DNA from: Candidatus Zixiibacteriota bacterium | GTDB taxonomy: Bacteria; Zixibacteria; MSB-5A5; GN15; PGXB01 | DNA length: 63,402 nt | Reading direction: 5' to 3' | NCBI GenBank assembly: GCA_900498245.1 | Contig: LS998015.1 | Coordinates: forward strand, 1,762,343 to 1,825,744 | Shown here: one piece after another, positions 35,909-44,536 of the stretch | Layout of the letters: the number at the start of each line of letters is the position of its first letter | Numbering within the stretch: the first letter of the stretch is position 1 | Made by a program: the position numbers and the translations under genes | Notes under the pieces: model-generated | Databases searched by the model: none | What the model saw: the letters and a program-made list of their open reading frames with translations, nothing else | Told to the model about the DNA's origin: nothing

Positions 35909-36133
35909 TTTACCCTCCATGATAAAATGGCATAAGTGTTTAGTACCGGCGATAATATCCTTTTGCCCATAAACAATCAATATAAAAGTGTTTACATCAT
36001 CTCAAGACGACACTGCAATTTTTGTTCCAATTTTATTCAGGCGGGGAAGTAATTGACAAGTAAAAGGTTGCCATGATGGTCGCAAAAGTGGGCGCACATT
36101 TTTTGTTCGAATACTAATATTTCTGCACTTTAT

Positions 36134-36652
36134 CTATTCAGCCCAGCGGTCGTAACAGACTATCTCCTCCATGCTTTTTCGTTCTTTGGGACCCGGAATT
36201 TCATCCGGATAGCCGACAGTGAGGAATCCGACCAGAGGATATTGATCCGGTATGCCGAGCAGTTTTTTGCATTCATCGGCCGAAAACGACCCGATCCAGC
36301 AGCATCCCAGCGATTCATTATTCGCGGTCAATGTCATGTGAGCAAAAGCCGTGGCAATATCAATTCGAAAGGCCTCTTGTCCCGAACCCATCCGATAATC
36401 GGGTCGGGTTGCCACCCCGGCGATGACGGCGGAGGCGTCGGCAATCCACATTCTGCCCTTACACAATTTGGCTATATCCGTTTTCAATCGGCTATCCCTG
36501 ATGATGATGAATTTCCAGGGCTGTAGATTGCTGGCCGAAGGCGCCAACCGGGCCGATTCCAATATTCGGAACAATATTTCGTCCGGGATGACCTTGCCAA
36601 CTTTGTAGGCGCGGATGGAGCGCCGTTTCTTTATGACCTCGAAAAACTCCAT
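36134..36652 (-). CDS. Nitroreductase-family FMN oxidoreductase
   Basis: The 172-residue flavoprotein has the nitroreductase start FFEVIKKRRSIRAYKVGKVI with the FMN-phosphate-binding RRSIR, then RLAPSASNLQPWKFIII (about 35-51), and NNESLGCCWIGSFSADECKKLLGIPDQYPLVGFLTVGYPDE for the second flavin-contact region. Members reduce nitro compounds, quinones or flavins with NAD(P)H. It lies three bases downstream of the aminotransferase gene. The physiological substrate is not evident. Confidence 0.92.
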   Translation of the reverse strand: MEFFEVIKKRRSIRAYKVGKVIPDEILFRILESARLAPSASNLQPWKFIIIRDSRLKTDIAKLCKGRMWIADASAVIAGVATRPDYRMGSGQEAFRIDIATAFAHMTLTANNESLGCCWIGSFSADECKKLLGIPDQYPLVGFLTVGYPDEIPGPKERKSMEEIVCYDRWAE

Positions 36653-36655
36653 AAT

Positions 36656-37498
36656 TCATTCTTCTCCAGAAAATATCATATGTTTAAGCAAACTTTGCAG
36701 TTTGAGAGTCAAACCGCCGATATCGTAATGGTGCATTTTATCGGCTTTGATTTTTGTGACCGGAACAATCAGTTTTAACGATGAGGAAATGAAAATTTCA
36801 TCGGCCTCTAAAACCTCGTTCAAATGCGCCTTCTTCTCGAGAGTTTTCAAACCCGTTTCACGCGCCAATTTCAAAATATGTCTCCGTGTCATCCCTTCCA
36901 GACATCCCGAGGAAAGGGGCGGAGTATATAGCCGGCCATTCTTCATCCAGAAAATATTCGCCGAGGTGGCTTCGGCCACATGGCCGGAGCGGTTAAGAAG
37001 AATGGCGTCATCGAATCCTTTCATGTATGCTGTTTTGCGGGAAGTCATTTCTATGATAAAAGCCAGGGTCTTGATATTGCGAAAAGGCAGTGTCTCGTCA
37101 ACCCTGAAAGGGGAGACGGTCAGAGAAAAGGATCCCGTCGGAATTTTATAGTCGGTGACGATTATTATTATTCTCGGCAAACTGGCACGGCTTCGCCAGA
37201 ATGCGGAATCGCCCGCGGTTACGGTCAGGCGAATTTTTGTCACCGGTGACGGATTCTTCCCGACTTCATGAATTATCCATGTGCTTATAGTCTCTGTGCT
37301 GACAGGCAGACGTAGACGAATCAATTTGGCCCCCTTTTCCAGGCGCTTGAGATGCTCGTTAAGAAAGACCACCCTGTTCTTTACTGCCAGAAGAGTCTCA
37401 AAAAGGCCGTCGGCATAAAAGAGCGAATTGTCAAATATCGGAATACTAGCCCTATTGGGGCTGATGGCCCGGCCATTGATGGAGCAGTTTATTTGCAT
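36656..37498 (-). CDS. Class IV aminotransferase (IlvE/Dat/PabC family)
   Basis: The 280-residue fold-type IV PLP enzyme has SLFYADGLFETL (about 26-37), the region RNIKTLAFIIEM with the PLP lysine, EATSANIFWMKNGRLYTPPL (about 184-203) and GCLEGMTRRHIL. Candidate activities are branched-chain or D-amino-acid transamination and 4-amino-4-deoxychorismate lyase. The short length and the N-terminal context fit Dat or PabC as well as IlvE, so no symbol is given. The ATG has no Shine-Dalgarno sequence and lies nine bases from a -10 hexamer, consistent with a leaderless mRNA. Confidence 0.88.
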   Translation of the reverse strand: MQINCSINGRAISPNRASIPIFDNSLFYADGLFETLLAVKNRVVFLNEHLKRLEKGAKLIRLRLPVSTETISTWIIHEVGKNPSPVTKIRLTVTAGDSAFWRSRASLPRIIIIVTDYKIPTGSFSLTVSPFRVDETLPFRNIKTLAFIIEMTSRKTAYMKGFDDAILLNRSGHVAEATSANIFWMKNGRLYTPPLSSGCLEGMTRRHILKLARETGLKTLEKKAHLNEVLEADEIFISSSLKLIVPVTKIKADKMHHYDIGGLTLKLQSLLKHMIFSGEE

Positions 37499-37507
37499 GC
37501 CAAAAAG

Positions 37508-37535
37508 AATATATCAAAAAAATCTTGAGATTCAA
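37508..37535 (-). promoter_or_regulatory. Promoter for the aminotransferase-nitroreductase pair, predicted leaderless
   Basis: Reading the minus strand: TTGAAT (37535-37530), 16 bases, TATATT (37513-37508), then nine bases to the ATG at 37498. Transcription starting six to eight bases after the -10 leaves a leader of zero to three bases. Confidence 0.55.
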
Positions 37536-37552
37536 TCCCGTCGGAAGAATTG

Positions 37553-37580
37553 TTGACACTAAGGCAAGGAATGATATATT
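37553..37580 (+). promoter_or_regulatory. Promoter for the DUF401 permease gene, predicted leaderless
   Basis: TTGACA (37553-37558), 16 bases, TATATT (37575-37580), then exactly nine bases to the ATG at 37590. The geometry mirrors the divergent promoter on the other strand, and neither gene has a ribosome-binding site. Confidence 0.65.
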
Positions 37581-37589
37581 CAGCGTTCT

Positions 37590-38810
37590 ATGGCCGATTT
37601 CATCAGACTTGGGCTAATTTTCATAGGAATTATCTATGCTATCCGGAGGAAGATATTTGTCGGCTATATCCTTTTCGTCGCCGCAATCGGGCTGGCAGCG
37701 CTGTACTTGATGCCGCTTGGCGCCGTAATTTCGGCGATCAAGGATACCGTGATTTCCGGCGAATTTCTGTATCTTTATGGGACGATTATTTTGATCACTT
37801 TTCTGGGCCGTTTACTCAAGGAAATTAACTATTTTAGTCGTCTGGTGGAAGCGGCTCGAAGACTGATTGGCGGACCAAGAACCGCAGCGGCCGTCCTGCC
37901 GGGGCTGGTTGGCCTGATGCCTATGCCGGGCGGAGCCCTTCTTTCCGCTCCTTTGGTGGCCGAAGTCCTGCCCAAGAATAAATACTCGCCCGAGTTTCTG
38001 ACGATTGTCAATTATTGGTCCCGACATGTGGTAGAGTTTTGCTGGCCCGTTTACCCCGGGCTGATTCTCAGCGCCGCTTTAACATCCCAACCGGTCGGTC
38101 GTATAGCCCTTTTGCAGATGCCGTTGACCATAATTATGATTCCCACGGGGATATTTTTCTTTATCCGAAAGATTGAAGAAAAAGGTGATGGAAGCGGCAC
38201 TATCATAATGCCATTCAAGAAGATATTATCGGCGATTTGGCCCATATTACTTGCCATTGCCGTATCGGCGGCTACCGGATTAAAGCTTTTTTATGCTGTC
38301 GGAATTGCCATATTGGTTTTGCTCATCAAAGAGAGGCCGTCACTGGGAAAAGTCAAACCGGTGGCGGCGGAAGCCTTTTCACCGAAGCTCTTCCTTCTGG
38401 TTTACAGCATAATATTATTTCAAAATATTCTGGAATTGACCGGAGCCGTAAGTTCGCTGCCATCGCTTACGGTGAAATATGGTTTGCCGCCTGCTCTGAT
38501 AATTTTCGCTTTGACATTTACGGTTGGCCTGTTGACAGGCATGGTCAATGCCTTTGTCGGGCTGGCGTATCCGCTATTGGCCGGATATCTGTATAAGCCG
38601 GACGTAAATCTATCCAACATTTTTTTGACGTTCCTTTCCGGGTATCTGGGGATGATATTGTCCCCGACGCATTTCTGTCTTGTCCTGACAAACGAATATT
38701 TCAAATCAAATTTGGGTAAAGTCTATCGGATGATCATTCCGCCCATTTTGATTCTATTTTTCGGGGGAGTGCTATTATATCTGGCCGGGTTTCCCTGGAA
38801 ATTATTTTGA
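37590..38810 (+). CDS. DUF401 family integral membrane protein
   Basis: The 406-residue protein has about ten hydrophobic helices and the DUF401 landmarks GLVGLMPMPGGALLSAPLV (about 105-123), NYWSRHVVEFCWPVYPGL (about 141-158) and TGMVNAFVGLAYPLLAGYL near residue 320. These resemble half-transporter folds of the ion-transporter superfamily and suggest a carrier of anions or small organic acids, but no substrate is known. It has its own promoter (37553) and no Shine-Dalgarno. The downstream sigma-factor promoter overlaps its stop codon. Confidence 0.88.
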   Translation: MADFIRLGLIFIGIIYAIRRKIFVGYILFVAAIGLAALYLMPLGAVISAIKDTVISGEFLYLYGTIILITFLGRLLKEINYFSRLVEAARRLIGGPRTAAAVLPGLVGLMPMPGGALLSAPLVAEVLPKNKYSPEFLTIVNYWSRHVVEFCWPVYPGLILSAALTSQPVGRIALLQMPLTIIMIPTGIFFFIRKIEEKGDGSGTIIMPFKKILSAIWPILLAIAVSAATGLKLFYAVGIAILVLLIKERPSLGKVKPVAAEAFSPKLFLLVYSIILFQNILELTGAVSSLPSLTVKYGLPPALIIFALTFTVGLLTGMVNAFVGLAYPLLAGYLYKPDVNLSNIFLTFLSGYLGMILSPTHFCLVLTNEYFKSNLGKVYRMIIPPILILFFGGVLLYLAGFPWKLF

Positions 38811-38836
38811 CATAATTTATTGTGTTGTCGTATATT
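38807..38836 (+). promoter_or_regulatory. Sigma-70-type promoter upstream of the ECF sigma gene
   Basis: TTGACA (38807-38812) overlaps the DUF401 stop codon and is followed after 18 bases by TATATT (38831-38836). Predicted leader is about 75 bases to the GTG at 38920. Confidence 0.55.
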
Positions 38837-38866
38837 AATTTATAGACAAAAATGACGGTTTTTTCT

Positions 38867-38894
38867 GGAACTTTCCGAACAACCGACGGTATAA
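38867..38894 (+). promoter_or_regulatory. Sigma-E-like (ECF) promoter, probably autoregulatory
   Basis: GGAACTT (38867-38873) matches the sigma-E -35 consensus exactly. Sixteen bases later lies TATAA (38890-38894), at the spacing of the sigma-E -10. The start of transcription would be near 38901 and the GTG is at 38920, leaving room for the GGAGCGGG ribosome-binding site. Confidence 0.55.
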
Positions 38895-38919
38895 ATTTTA
38901 AAATTGGAGCGGGTGACTC

Positions 38920-39522
38920 GTGGAGCAAGAAAACGAGAAGCAAACTGATTATGGACTGATGGAGCGTGTCAAAAATGGTGACATGCTGGCCTTCAATCAG
39001 ATTGTTGACAAGTATAAGAACCGCCTGATGAACGTGATTGTCAGGATGGTTCAAGAGACTGAACAGGCGGAAGATATAGTCCAGGAGACTTTTTTGAGAG
39101 TGTATCAGCACCGGGATTCGTTTGATTTTCGCCATTGCTTTTCGACCTGGCTGTATACGATTGCGTTGAATCTGGCTCGGAACGAATTGCGGAAGAGGAA
39201 GCGGTTCAAATTCTTTGACATTTTTGATCTTCAGGGGAAGGAAGCGGAGATTGCAGTGGAAATGGAACTTCCCAGCAATTTGCCTCAGGCGATAGAAAAA
39301 GCGCTGGAAAATCTCCCTGAAAAGTATAAGACCGCTTTCGTCTTGCGGGATATTCAAGAGTTGCCGTATGAGGAGGTTGCTCAAATTATGAACATTCCGC
39401 TGGGGACCGTTAAATCGCGGGTTAATCGGGCCCGGGCCATTTTGAAAGAGAAGTTGAAACCGAGAATGGAGGAAATAAATGCGTTGTCAAAAGGTACGCT
39501 ATTACCTGTCAGCCTATTGTAA
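38920..39522 (+). CDS. ECF-type RNA polymerase sigma factor
   Basis: The 200-residue protein has sigma region 2 (MLAFNQIVDKYKNRLMNVIVRM, then QAEDIVQETFLRVY and FSTWLYTIALNLARNELRKR, about 24-95) and region 4 (LENLPEKYKTAFVLRDIQELPYEEVAQIMNIPLGTVKSRVNRAR, about 128-172). Region 3 is absent, which defines the ECF group; the sequence is closest by eye to the RpoE type. The start is GTG with GGAGCGGG upstream. Its last 44 bases overlap the anti-sigma gene. Two promoters lie upstream, one of the sigma-E type. Confidence 0.95.
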   Translation: MEQENEKQTDYGLMERVKNGDMLAFNQIVDKYKNRLMNVIVRMVQETEQAEDIVQETFLRVYQHRDSFDFRHCFSTWLYTIALNLARNELRKRKRFKFFDIFDLQGKEAEIAVEMELPSNLPQAIEKALENLPEKYKTAFVLRDIQELPYEEVAQIMNIPLGTVKSRVNRARAILKEKLKPRMEEINALSKGTLLPVSLL

Positions 39523-40177
39523 AGGCGAAATGACAGGGGGACGGCGTAAGGCAGTCGCAGCGCATCTTGAAAGTTGCCCGGAGTGTCATCGGGAGGAAGT
39601 CGCCTTCCGCGAGATTCTCGGTGCAACCAGGGGTATGCCGGAATTTCAGGTGGGTGTTGACTTTAACAGTCGGCTTTTGAGCAGTATCGCTGAAGCGCGA
39701 TTCAAAGAAACGCGCAGCAAGGCTTATTTGCCCAAGAGAATACCGATTGTAACCTGGACCCGCGCTTTGCCGGCGGTCGCGGCGGCCTGCCTTGTGGTGG
39801 CATTTACTTTGTCGGGCGGCCTGAAATATTTCAAGATACAGAATGAGCCGGCGGCGTATGCGATTAATGCCCAAACGGGGGACCGGGACGATCGCTATTT
39901 GACGGTTCAGCCCCAACCTGACCATGTTTTGGCGCAACATGCTTCCCAAACGATTGCCGGCGCCAATTGGACCTTTTCCAAGCAGATGGCCAGAGCGAAT
40001 CGTTTTCGCGGTCTGATAAACAGCATGGTTGGCTACAGGACTGATGCCGGGTATATCCGATCGATGGACAATCCTTTTGCTCTTATCATGTTTAATCCCG
40101 GGCACGGTGTCTCCGTTTCAGTGATGCCGATGACGGGAAATAATGCCGAAACCAAAATGGTCAGGGAGGCCCGCTAA
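39479..40177 (+). CDS. Anti-sigma factor with zinc-finger (ZAS/zf-HC2) domain
   Basis: The 232-residue protein starts with a ZAS domain: Cys3, then AHLESCPECHREE supplying His and two Cys (about 28-40), which binds zinc and traps the sigma factor. One transmembrane helix follows (RALPAVAAACLVVAFTLSGGL, about 86-106) and then a 120-residue periplasmic region of unknown fold with FNPGHGVSVSVMPM near the end. It overlaps the sigma gene, the standard arrangement for co-produced sigma/anti-sigma pairs. The periplasmic part probably senses envelope stress. GGAGG precedes the ATG. Confidence 0.92.
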   Translation: MRCQKVRYYLSAYCKGEMTGGRRKAVAAHLESCPECHREEVAFREILGATRGMPEFQVGVDFNSRLLSSIAEARFKETRSKAYLPKRIPIVTWTRALPAVAAACLVVAFTLSGGLKYFKIQNEPAAYAINAQTGDRDDRYLTVQPQPDHVLAQHASQTIAGANWTFSKQMARANRFRGLINSMVGYRTDAGYIRSMDNPFALIMFNPGHGVSVSVMPMTGNNAETKMVREAR

Positions 40178-40207
40178 TAATCGAAATTTGATAATTTTTA
40201 TAAATAG

Positions 40208-40257
40208 AATGCCGTCGGAAGCCTGCATTTGACATTCCTTCCGGCGGCATTTTTATT
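40208..40257 (+). terminator. Rho-independent terminator after the anti-sigma gene
   Basis: AATGCCGTCGGAAG (40208-40221) pairs with CTTCCGGCGGCATT (40238-40251) with one G-U pair, then TTTTATTT. Confidence 0.85.
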
Positions 40258-40325
40258 TGGGAGAATTTGCGATAAGATAAGAATGCCATTGCCATTTAAG
40301 GGCTTGAAGGATTATAATTACAATC

Positions 40326-41006
40326 GTGAAAAATCTGCAAAAGACGGAAAACTCTCTTAAGACGTCCAATTTTGATGGAAAATTCCGTAGAGCGCGGTTA
40401 TTGGCAGTCCTCTCGGCGTCAATCGCCACAGGTCAATATGAATTAATATTGCTTGTGCTGAAACACCTCAAGCATGCGCAGATCGGCCGGCGATCCGTGT
40501 ACGAAACGATTATTCAGAGCTATCTGTTTCTTGGTTTCCCGCGGATGATTGAAGCGGCCTTTGCTTTTCATGAAATATATGGCCGACCTCCGGCCGCGCC
40601 TCTAAGCTTTAGGGCGGACGGCAATGGTGCCGATAAATGGAAAAGAGATGGACTAAGTCTCTGCCGAAAGATTTATGGAAAAAATTACGACCTGCTGGAA
40701 AAAAGAATTAGGAGTGTCGGCCCTGAAATATTTGAATGGATGGTTATGGAGGGATACGGTAAGGTTTTAAGCCGTCCCGGTTTGACCAAAATTGAAAGGG
40801 AACTGGCTGAAGTAGCCGCTCTTATAATTGAAAAGCGGGGACGGCAACTAATATCGCATCTGATTGGCAGTCTAAATGTGGGTGCCGATATCGAGCTTTT
40901 GCGGCGGATAAATCGAGATATTGCCGTTTTCTCAGGTTCCGTTAAATTCAAATGGGCAGATTCATTTATCTCAAAGATAGAAGGGCGCCGTGAAGCTCAG
41001 AACTAA
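40326..41006 (+). CDS. Carboxymuconolactone decarboxylase (CMD)-like protein
   Basis: The 226-residue protein shows two CMD-like helical halves. VYETIIQSYLFLGFPRMIEAAFAFHEIYG (about 59-87) is followed by the diagnostic RPGLTKIERELAEVAALII with QLISHLIGSLNVGAD (about 159-193). The AhpD-type CxxC redox pair is absent, so it is not a peroxidase reductant of that kind. Start is a GTG with a distant AAGGA; other starts are possible. Its stop overlaps tamB by 17 bases, so the two genes are co-translated, an unusual partner for an envelope protein. Function unknown. Confidence 0.65.
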   Translation: MKNLQKTENSLKTSNFDGKFRRARLLAVLSASIATGQYELILLVLKHLKHAQIGRRSVYETIIQSYLFLGFPRMIEAAFAFHEIYGRPPAAPLSFRADGNGADKWKRDGLSLCRKIYGKNYDLLEKRIRSVGPEIFEWMVMEGYGKVLSRPGLTKIERELAEVAALIIEKRGRQLISHLIGSLNVGADIELLRRINRDIAVFSGSVKFKWADSFISKIEGRREAQN

Positions 41007-44000
41007 ATTGCTTCTTATTCCTTTCGGAACCATCTTCGTAATCCTTCTCGGTCTTTATCTGGCCCTGTTTCAATTTGATCTGCTCGAATATCTGGTCAAC
41101 CGGAAAATTCGAGATCTTATCGGAAGTAATCTACCGCTGAAAGTCCGAATCGGGCATATCGGAGGCGATTATTTATCCTATCTAAATCTGACAGACGTCT
41201 ATGCCGAATACGATAACGGCAAAGATCGTTATGTCCTGGCCACCATACCGCGTCTATCGGCCCAATATTCAATCTCCAATCTCTGGCACGGAAAATTGAT
41301 TTTCAAGTCAATTGAAATAGACTCGGCGCAACTGTCACTGGCAGAATCGCCGGAAGGGAAATGGTTGATACCCGAGCCCAAAGAATCACGCGGCGGTTCA
41401 TCCGAAGGAATTGATCTTGAAATAGATCGTGTCCTCTTCAAAAATATTACTTTCAACTTATATTCGATTTCTGATACCCTCGTATTCAGCCGGCTTTTGC
41501 TTGACGGTCAGTTAAAAATTGCCGGTGAAACCTATGCGGCACAAATTGATACCGTCACCTTTGAATCATCCGACAACCGCCTGAATTTACAATCGGGCCG
41601 GGGGAAATTTACTTTTTCTAACGGTAATCTGGTTTATCAGGATGTCGCGATTTTCGTTGATTCCACGAATTTCATATCCAGCGGTCAGGTTCAACTTAAG
41701 GATAATATTGAAGCCAAAGCCACCATTGACGCGGCGCGATTGAACCTTCCCCAATTAAGTTCCCTTCTGGGGACCCGCTTATCGGGAAACCTGGCTGTCA
41801 GCGGCGATCTTAATTATGGCTCAAAATTGCTTTCAGGAAATTTGAGGGTCGCCGGGACATTCGAAAACAGGGAATTTGATTCTCTCCATGTCAGATTCCG
41901 CTATGCGGATAATATCCTCAACCTCGATTCCCTTGACGGCACCATATTGGCAGGTTGTCGAATTGAGGGTCATGGAGGAATCGATTTGGGGGCGAAGCCG
42001 GAAACATACAATTTGCTGGCGGAAATAAGGAATTTTAACTTGAACAATGTTGTTTCGGAGACTTTTAAGACAAATCTCAACGGTGATATCAGTCTCTCCG
42101 GACAGGGATTAACCGGCAGCACCCTCTCATTGAATATTTCTGCCGATCTGGACGAATCTTGGTTTGATGAATACCATGCTCACAAAGCCACCGGGGCTAT
42201 GATTGTCACCACCGGGGGCATAGATATCCTCGACAAATTTGCGGTTGAGTACGGCCAAAACACTTTCCTGATTTCGGGAAGTCTGGATTACAACGGTAGA
42301 GTCGATTTGAACGGCTCGACCCATTTTGATGATTTGGCCGCCTTTAACGGCCAGACTTTTATTGAGAAAATGGGCGGCCGAGGCGACTTGGAATTCAAGG
42401 TCTCCGGAGAACTCAAAAATCCCGATATATCGGGGAATCTCCGGTCAGATTCTCTGTGGATTTATGAGATTTATTCATCGCAGGCCATTATGGACTTCCA
42501 ATTGACGCATTTTTTGTACGATCGCAACGGCTCGGTCAATGTCCATTTATTTGATGGTGAGGCCTATAAACTTCCTTTTGATACCATTCTCGCCGATCTT
42601 AAGGTAGACTCTATCGATGTTAGATTTGATACATCTTATTTTCATAACAGCATTTCGTCGGCATCGGCCCGGGGGATGCTTGAATATGCCTCGTATCCCC
42701 AGAGATTGTCAATAGACAGTTTGACTCTTGATATCGTAGGATTGTCATTGAATAACGATAGTCTGATAATAATTTCCATTGATTCCTCCGGTTATAATAT
42801 CAAACGAGCCCGGCTGAAACGCTCCGACGGTTATCTTGCGGGGGAAGGGCGGGTAAATTACGACGAATCGCTGAAGCTCAAAATCGATCTGGATCGGATA
42901 AATATCGTACCTCTGGTCAAATTGCTCGACACCGCCATTGTCATAGGAGGAAGAATGTCGGGTGAGTTTTTATTAAATGGTAATTTTGAATCACCTTTAA
43001 TTGATTTTGCCGGACGGATCGATACTTTGACCTATGATGATTTCAATCTCGGTGATTTGACGGCCGATCTGAATTATGCGAACAAAGCTGTCAATGTCGA
43101 TTCCATTATAGTCGATAGCCACACCGGCCGATATGTCGCCAGGGGAATCTTTCCGATCGATCTTTCATTCCGAGTCGGTGGAAATCGCTTCACCGGGGTG
43201 GAACAAAATATCGATTTTACCGCTCAAGACACCCGGCTGGACGCCGTCGGATTGTTTCTGGAAGAAGTGGAAAAACTCGACGGCGACGTGACCGCCGATT
43301 TCAAATTGACGGGCACGCCGCAGAATCCGAAAGTTAATGGAAGGATCAATCTGAGAAAGGGCCGCCTAAAGATCGCCGATCTTGTCAATCCGCTGGAAAA
43401 TGTCATGATTAGCATGAGCATGAATAACCAGACCGTGACCGTGGACAGTATGGCCGCTACGTGCAGTGACGGCAAGAAGTTGGTTGGGGCTGTCAGCGGT
43501 TCAGGACAGATAATAATTAACAGCATCAATCAATTTGATTACAATCTGGCGATCAAATTGACCGATTTCCCCGGAAAATATGAGTTGGGGGATATCGAAG
43601 GCGTAATCAATGCGAATCTGAAGGTGAGGGGGCTGACCCCGCCGACAGTCTCGGGCGATGTGACCGTTCTGTCCGCCACCTATCGCGAAAATTTCGCCCG
43701 GGAAAGCGATGGCTGGATAATCCTGACATCCCTCGAGGGGGCTCAGTCCTGGGACCTGAATCTTGATGTCGAAATTCCCAATAAACTCTGGATAAAGAAT
43801 GATGATATCGATGCCGAATTTTCGGGGCGACTGAATTTTATCCGGGAAAAAGGCAACTACCGCTATATCGGTTCGCTTGAGATTTTGAGAGGCAAGGGAT
43901 ATTTGGCAGATCGTATATTTCAGATTGAATCCGGCGGAAGCATCAATTATGAAAATATCGAATCCCCCAATCCGACTCTCGATATATATGCATCCACAAA

Positions 44001-44532
44001 AGTCCGGGGGGCCGCCCCATCGACTCAGGGAAGCCCCACGGAAACTTCCAATTATGAGCTGCGCGTGCACATTACGGGGACACTGGAGGAACCGACAATT
44101 GAGGCCGCTCCGGCGCCGGAAGGTTCGCCACAGTTCACAACCGAAGAAATCATTCCTCTGATTTTCACCAATTACTACAATGAAAAATCGAATGCCGTCG
44201 GTACCTCGGAGCGATTCAGCGACCGCTTAACTTCGGGGATCTCCGGCTACCTCAGCACGCAGATGACCCAAATCGGTTCGCGGACCCTGGGAGTTGAAAC
44301 CTTTGAAATCGACCCGGTTTACGGAAATAAATTCGACCCGCTGGGAACCCGCCTGACGGTAGGATTCTATACGCACCCCAATCTCTATATATACGGTAGA
44401 AGCGCACTCTCCGGAGAAAGTGGAAGGGAAGTGGGATTCGAGTACAGAATAAAACGATTTCTGCTCTTGGAAGGCAGTCGGGACGATGCCAATCTGTATC
44501 ACTTGCTATTGAATCTCTATTGGGACTATTAA
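40990..44532 (+). CDS. tamB: TamB-like translocation and assembly module / AsmA-superfamily protein
   Basis: The 1180-residue protein has one N-terminal membrane anchor (KLLLIPFGTIFVILLGLYLAL, about 6-26), then a very long series of amphipathic strands typical of the bridge-like TamB/AsmA fold. The C-terminal DUF490 domain ends in YIYGRSALSGESGREVGFEY and a final NLYWDY. Such proteins span the periplasm and move phospholipids to, or help insert proteins in, the outer membrane. Start is GTG inside the CMD-like gene. A TamA-like gene follows after four bases, the expected partner. Confidence 0.88.
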   Translation: MKLRTKLLLIPFGTIFVILLGLYLALFQFDLLEYLVNRKIRDLIGSNLPLKVRIGHIGGDYLSYLNLTDVYAEYDNGKDRYVLATIPRLSAQYSISNLWHGKLIFKSIEIDSAQLSLAESPEGKWLIPEPKESRGGSSEGIDLEIDRVLFKNITFNLYSISDTLVFSRLLLDGQLKIAGETYAAQIDTVTFESSDNRLNLQSGRGKFTFSNGNLVYQDVAIFVDSTNFISSGQVQLKDNIEAKATIDAARLNLPQLSSLLGTRLSGNLAVSGDLNYGSKLLSGNLRVAGTFENREFDSLHVRFRYADNILNLDSLDGTILAGCRIEGHGGIDLGAKPETYNLLAEIRNFNLNNVVSETFKTNLNGDISLSGQGLTGSTLSLNISADLDESWFDEYHAHKATGAMIVTTGGIDILDKFAVEYGQNTFLISGSLDYNGRVDLNGSTHFDDLAAFNGQTFIEKMGGRGDLEFKVSGELKNPDISGNLRSDSLWIYEIYSSQAIMDFQLTHFLYDRNGSVNVHLFDGEAYKLPFDTILADLKVDSIDVRFDTSYFHNSISSASARGMLEYASYPQRLSIDSLTLDIVGLSLNNDSLIIISIDSSGYNIKRARLKRSDGYLAGEGRVNYDESLKLKIDLDRINIVPLVKLLDTAIVIGGRMSGEFLLNGNFESPLIDFAGRIDTLTYDDFNLGDLTADLNYANKAVNVDSIIVDSHTGRYVARGIFPIDLSFRVGGNRFTGVEQNIDFTAQDTRLDAVGLFLEEVEKLDGDVTADFKLTGTPQNPKVNGRINLRKGRLKIADLVNPLENVMISMSMNNQTVTVDSMAATCSDGKKLVGAVSGSGQIIINSINQFDYNLAIKLTDFPGKYELGDIEGVINANLKVRGLTPPTVSGDVTVLSATYRENFARESDGWIILTSLEGAQSWDLNLDVEIPNKLWIKNDDIDAEFSGRLNFIREKGNYRYIGSLEILRGKGYLADRIFQIESGGSINYENIESPNPTLDIYASTKVRGAAPSTQGSPTETSNYELRVHITGTLEEPTIEAAPAPEGSPQFTTEEIIPLIFTNYYNEKSNAVGTSERFSDRLTSGISGYLSTQMTQIGSRTLGVETFEIDPVYGNKFDPLGTRLTVGFYTHPNLYIYGRSALSGESGREVGFEYRIKRFLLLEGSRDDANLYHLLLNLYWDY

Positions 44533-44536
44533 GAAT

